Shown in pieces: positions 60,392 to 64,000 of a stretch of 64,000 bases of DNA. The notes beneath the pieces were generated by a model, which was not told the origin of the DNA, did not search any database, and saw only the letters and a list, made by a program, of their open reading frames with translations. A program made the position numbers and the translations under genes. Source of the stretch: Isoetes taiwanensis (Eukaryota; Streptophyta; Lycopodiopsida; Isoetales; Isoetaceae); the NCBI GenBank assembly GCA_021234155.1, contig JAJEKV010000010.1:20918833-20982832 (forward strand). Reading direction: 5' to 3'. The first letter of the stretch is position 1; each line of letters starts with the position of its first letter.

Positions 60392-61367
60392 CTACAGTCT
60401 CTCAAATATAATGGGCATGCCACGGTGTGGTTTCAAGATGCCTGTACCAGATGGATTGTGTATGTTGTTTGGGGAGATGCGAAACTTGAATCTAGAGAGA
60501 ATAATGGCCAGTAGAATTTTAGCTTCCAGGACAGCAAATGCTTGGCCAATGCAGATCCGTGGCCCATCTGCAAAGGGTACGAATGCATTGGATGCTTGCA
60601 TGCATGTGCGATGCCATTAGCAAATCGATTTGGATTAAACTCATTCACATCAGCACCCCATAGCGATGGATCATGATGAAGTGCAACAATTGGAACGAAA
60701 ACTCCAGCACCCTTTGGAACAAACAACTTTCCAAGGCCAATGCTTTTGGAAGCTCCCTTAGCAACAAAGATCGCTGGAGGATACAATCTTAAAGTTTCAT
60801 TAATCACCATTGTCACCTGCCAAGGGACGCAATGCATATTTATGAAGAAAATTCAGCAACATGTGAGGTAAAATTAAGGGTGCCTAAAGGAACTTACAAT
60901 CTTCAGCTTGCTAACCATTTCTGCATCAGGATGATTGCCCTTAGAAATCTCTTGCACTTCTTTATGCGAAAGATCTTGCTAGAAAGCATAATTTGCTAAA
61001 AGCATTAACGCCCAAGTTAATAAAGTGGATGTTGTCTGTGGATGTTGTCTCATGACCTGCAATATAGAATGTCTTGCACTCTTCGATCAATTTCTCATCC
61101 CCAAACTTCCCATGACTCTTCTCACCAACAGCAACCCCTGTAGCATAAGTCCTAAAAGATCATTTCCAAATTCACCATTATTTGCCGAGTTCCTTCTTGC
61201 TTTAACTATTTCTTCAAGTACAGAGTTCAGCTGTTTCTTCAAATTCCTTATTTGCAAATTACTTGGAATGGGAAGCAACCTGGAAAAGTTAGCAAGATGT
61301 CAGCGCAAATTTAAAAGAACTTTACTCTCACCATTGAGCTGCTCCCAGCATGGGATGAAAACCTGAA
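60392..61367 (-). pseudogene. Cytochrome P450, clan 72, 3' exons (frameshifted)
   Basis: An ER-bound haem monooxygenase; substrate unknown. In order on the minus strand: LPIPSNLQIRNLKKQLNSVL and NGEFGNDLLGLML (61,278-61,145); after one frame slip near 61,137, GDEKLIEECKTFYIAGHETT (I-helix oxygen-binding motif); HPDAEMVSKLKI then GTAAGT donor at 60,897; acceptor at 60,817; VTMVINETLRLYPPA (ExxR); [11 protein letters not shown]; after a slip near 60,605, [20 protein letters not shown] (haem Cys); stop after [10 protein letters not shown] 13-bp tandem duplication sits inside the I-helix codons at about 61,030. The first exon is not present in order. Family is sure; broken as given. Confidence 0.85.
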
Positions 61368-62379
61368 CAACATTAAATCTAATGCACTTTTATGGCAATA
61401 GATGTGGAATTAAGTGATTATTTCTGATAATCCTTCTGATCACTCTTCTTTTAGAATTGAAGATTGATAGATTATAGATTATAGATTGCATTATGAATAG
61501 TGATGGCATATTATAAAACCAGAAACAAGTATTGGTTGCAATATGGAAACAAGATCAGTGTGACGTGCTTAGAAATGATTTGGCATTTCTTAGGCACGAA
61601 ATGGGCGCCTATTTCTTATAATGATAGAGGGATTGTACAAGCAGGTCGTCAAGAGCACCATACCATCAATGCAATCTGCATACTCTATTGTGCCAACATG
61701 CATGTGGCACTGCTGCAAGTGATTTATTGTTTGGCACCACCTAGCTCTGCACATTTTGCGGATGCGTTAATACCTAGACCACCAATATGGCACATTCTTT
61801 CAAACTAGCTGGGGAAGACCTTTAGGATCTAGATACTGCTACATCTCTGTAGCTTTTTCAGTTTCATAGGTTTGTGTGCATGCTTAATCCATATACAAGG
61901 TCTTTGATTCTGCAGAGAGGTATCAAGTGCTTCCAATCAGTGTTTTCAGTATGCACACACTCCACTGCGATGAATATAAACCAAAACAATCATTCCCAAT
62001 GATAGTTCCAACATACAATGACCAGACACATCTTATAATTTATCCTTAGTCGTCCATATACTCTTTTGAAAGCACCAACATATTGCATGCATTAGGCCTC
62101 GGTTGAGCCATTTCAAAAACCCTTGAATGATTATAAGGCAGGGCAACAATAGCACGTTAACAACCTACTTTTGACTGAGGAAGTCACTATGCAGTAGCTT
62201 TAAGGCCTATGTGATTCTATTTTGTGGCATCTTTCCACATTTCATTGATAATTTCAGTAGCAATTTAGGCTGCGTACACTCTTTGCTTTCTATTAAAGGA
62301 ATTTTTACCATGTGCGATGATTTCCAGTGGAAACGATTCAAACTTCAATGTCATCCATGAGAGCTTGAACAAATCATTA
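61368..62379. other. Intergenic between P450 and MULE
   Basis: No gene or repeat recognised apart from a short AGATTATAG duplication near 61,470. Terminal inverted repeats of the MULE would be expected here but were not identified by eye. Confidence 0.4.
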
Positions 62380-64000
62380 TTTGCCAACTTGATGTAGGTT
62401 TTGAGGGAGTTGAAGATGATATCTCCACTGATTCGTCTCTATATGATTCAGAAGCAACTGTAAGTGATTTCACTTTTGATAATGTTGACAATGCTGCAAG
62501 GTTTGAGAATCTAGATGATGAAGACCATGTAACAGCGAGTGGTGATTATGACAATCATTTGAATGAGGGAGACTCTGTTGGATCATATCCACGTATACCT
62601 TCAATCAACTCAAGAGAAGGTTACATTTTCACGGAAGCATCATACTCTTTGATGGTGCAATGCGTCAAAACTTGTGTCCAGCCCTTTATCGAAGATATCC
62701 TAGGCGCTGATCCTTCTTTCCCTGCTGGGTATGTTCGACAGTCGCAGAAGCCACAAAGCACACAGATAATCGAAAGGTGGTTGAGTTTCCAAAAAAAAAC
62801 TAGAAGTTGGTCCAGAAACTAATCTTCTCTTACGCATGACTTTGAAATGGCTTTATATCCCCCCCTCGTGGATGTGGAAGGAGATTATTTTTAAAGGCCA
62901 TGTTGATCCGGATTTAGGGCACCTGCCTATATGCCCTACCCTGGACAATATAAAAAATATATGGCAGTTTGGAGCCAAGTTTCATGGTATTCCAGAAGAT
63001 TATGTGAGGCAATGCATAGCAACATGTGAATGCAATGCCCGTCATGTAATTCCTATCAGTAGAGAAAACCTATTTACCCGTGAGGAGAAAGTTCCATGCG
63101 ACTTTCTAGAGAGCCGAGTGGAACAGTTGCAGGTGGAGCACAAAGTGAGATTGCTTCGACGTCATACCAGAAGCTGAGGAGATGGCACAACATGTGTAGA
63201 TTACATTTGTCATCGAGGGGGAGATGCCCGAAGGTGTGGCATACGGGATGGAAGGCAGATGAGAAGAAGCTTCAAAAGTATATGTGGATTTCGCCTCCGT
63301 ACGGTGATGCCAAGCAACAATAACCAAGATGGTTTTTCCAGCATATACATACGTGAAGGGCATGATGGCCACAATCCATTGTCCGAAAATGACGAATGGT
63401 CTCGTCCTTTACATCCCTCTATTGTAGAAGAGGCAGCAAACATGCTACTGGACACAAGAGACTTCCAAGCTGTATGGAGTAATATGATGAAGAGGGGAAA
63501 AGAGATATGTAATACCATGAGACCTGTTGAAAGAGTCACTTACCGATTCAAACTGGCACACGAGGACATATGGCATCTTGGTTACCACTTGCGACTCAAA
63601 GGTATGTTCAAAGGTTTTTATTGTTTAGCCTTGGTTCCTTCTATACAAAGTGTCCCGTGTCGTGTCATGCAGGAGCATTTCTTGGTCCAGATTGGGATAC
63701 CGTTGAGAGTGGTATGGATGCTTGGATGAGGTCCGGTAAGGTCATTTACCATCAATCTTATGCACCCACCCACGAGGACCCGGGATTGCGGCCCTGTGGT
63801 CATTCAAGATAGGTGGATGTTGGAGCAAGCGATGAAATATAGTCCGAACGGGGGGTTGGACTATGGATTCAACATTCAGAATAAATATGTATGGTTGCCC
63901 ACTATATGATGCACATGTCCCTAATCGCAATGGCATTGGTGTGCCAATTTTCTACATGATGTGCACCACTATACCTGGTGAGCATCATGAAAGAATAGCC
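62380..64000 (+). pseudogene. MULE-type transposase, truncated by the window end
   Basis: The protein starts with an acidic stretch (DDISTDSSLYDSEATVSDF), then SREGYIFTEASYSLMVQCVK. A frame slip in the A9 run near 62,796 leads to KLEVGPETNLLLRMTLKWLY. Later pieces are EGHDGHNPLSENDEWSRPLH, then RVTYRFKLAHEDIW, FLGPDWDTVESGMDAWMRSG, and VVIQDRWMLEQAMKYSPNGG leading into GLDYGFNIQNKYVW and NRNGIGVPIFYMM. The last part matches the start of the MULE/FAR1-type DDE domain, where the first catalytic Asp precedes a FxxNKY-like motif; here GLDYGF. At least four frame changes and one stop are visible. The rest of the domain lies beyond the window. Confidence 0.7.

Overview
This is a land-plant nuclear window. 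The evidence is an L-type lectin receptor kinase, PLS-type PPR repeats, a clan-72 cytochrome P450, a plasma-membrane H+-ATPase fragment, plant-type introns and several transposon classes. It is AT-rich, repeat-dense and gene-poor, and nearly every recognisable gene is broken. A fern, lycophyte or other plant with a large repeat-rich genome would fit, but the window does not fix the taxon. I found no convincing multi-gene 'system'. The most interesting items are a transposase-like gene of a family I cannot name, a 5S-rRNA-derived insert, and a systematic error signature that affects every pseudogene call here.

Layout. About 19.3 kb (1-19,285) occurs again in direct orientation at 28,883-48,085, offset about 28.9 kb; the left end of copy A lies outside the window. 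In order, each copy carries: (i) a fragmented DDE-transposase-like gene on +; (ii) two exons of a P-type H+-ATPase; (iii) a ~375-bp tandem repeat with hairpins; (iv) an unrecognised multi-exon gene on -; (v) a 5S-rRNA-derived segment on -; (vi) AT-rich low-complexity DNA, a Lys/Ala/Ser-rich (histone-H1-like) coding stretch on - and an 85-bp tandem repeat; (vii) an L-type lectin receptor kinase on -, split between its transmembrane and kinase halves by a 1.18-kb hAT-like element. Between the copies lie 3.9 kb of AT-rich DNA without a recognisable gene and a GC-richer, minus-strand, non-autonomous LTR retroelement (23,166-27,960).

The single-copy right part (48,086-64,000) holds featureless DNA, a compound minisatellite (51,955-52,510), an RPA1-like ssDNA-binding gene with one frameshift, a decayed PPR gene in two blocks, two decayed P450 copies on -, and the 5' two-thirds of a MULE-type transposase that runs off the window.

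Reading caution. Where the two long copies differ, the differences are strongly enriched at CAG/CTG (CHG-context) sites and homopolymers and are clustered in patches that alternate between copies, while other stretches over 1 kb are almost identical. That looks like uncorrected long-read consensus error, possibly linked to CHG methylation. Many frameshifts called below may therefore be technical, so 'pseudogene' here means 'broken as given'.
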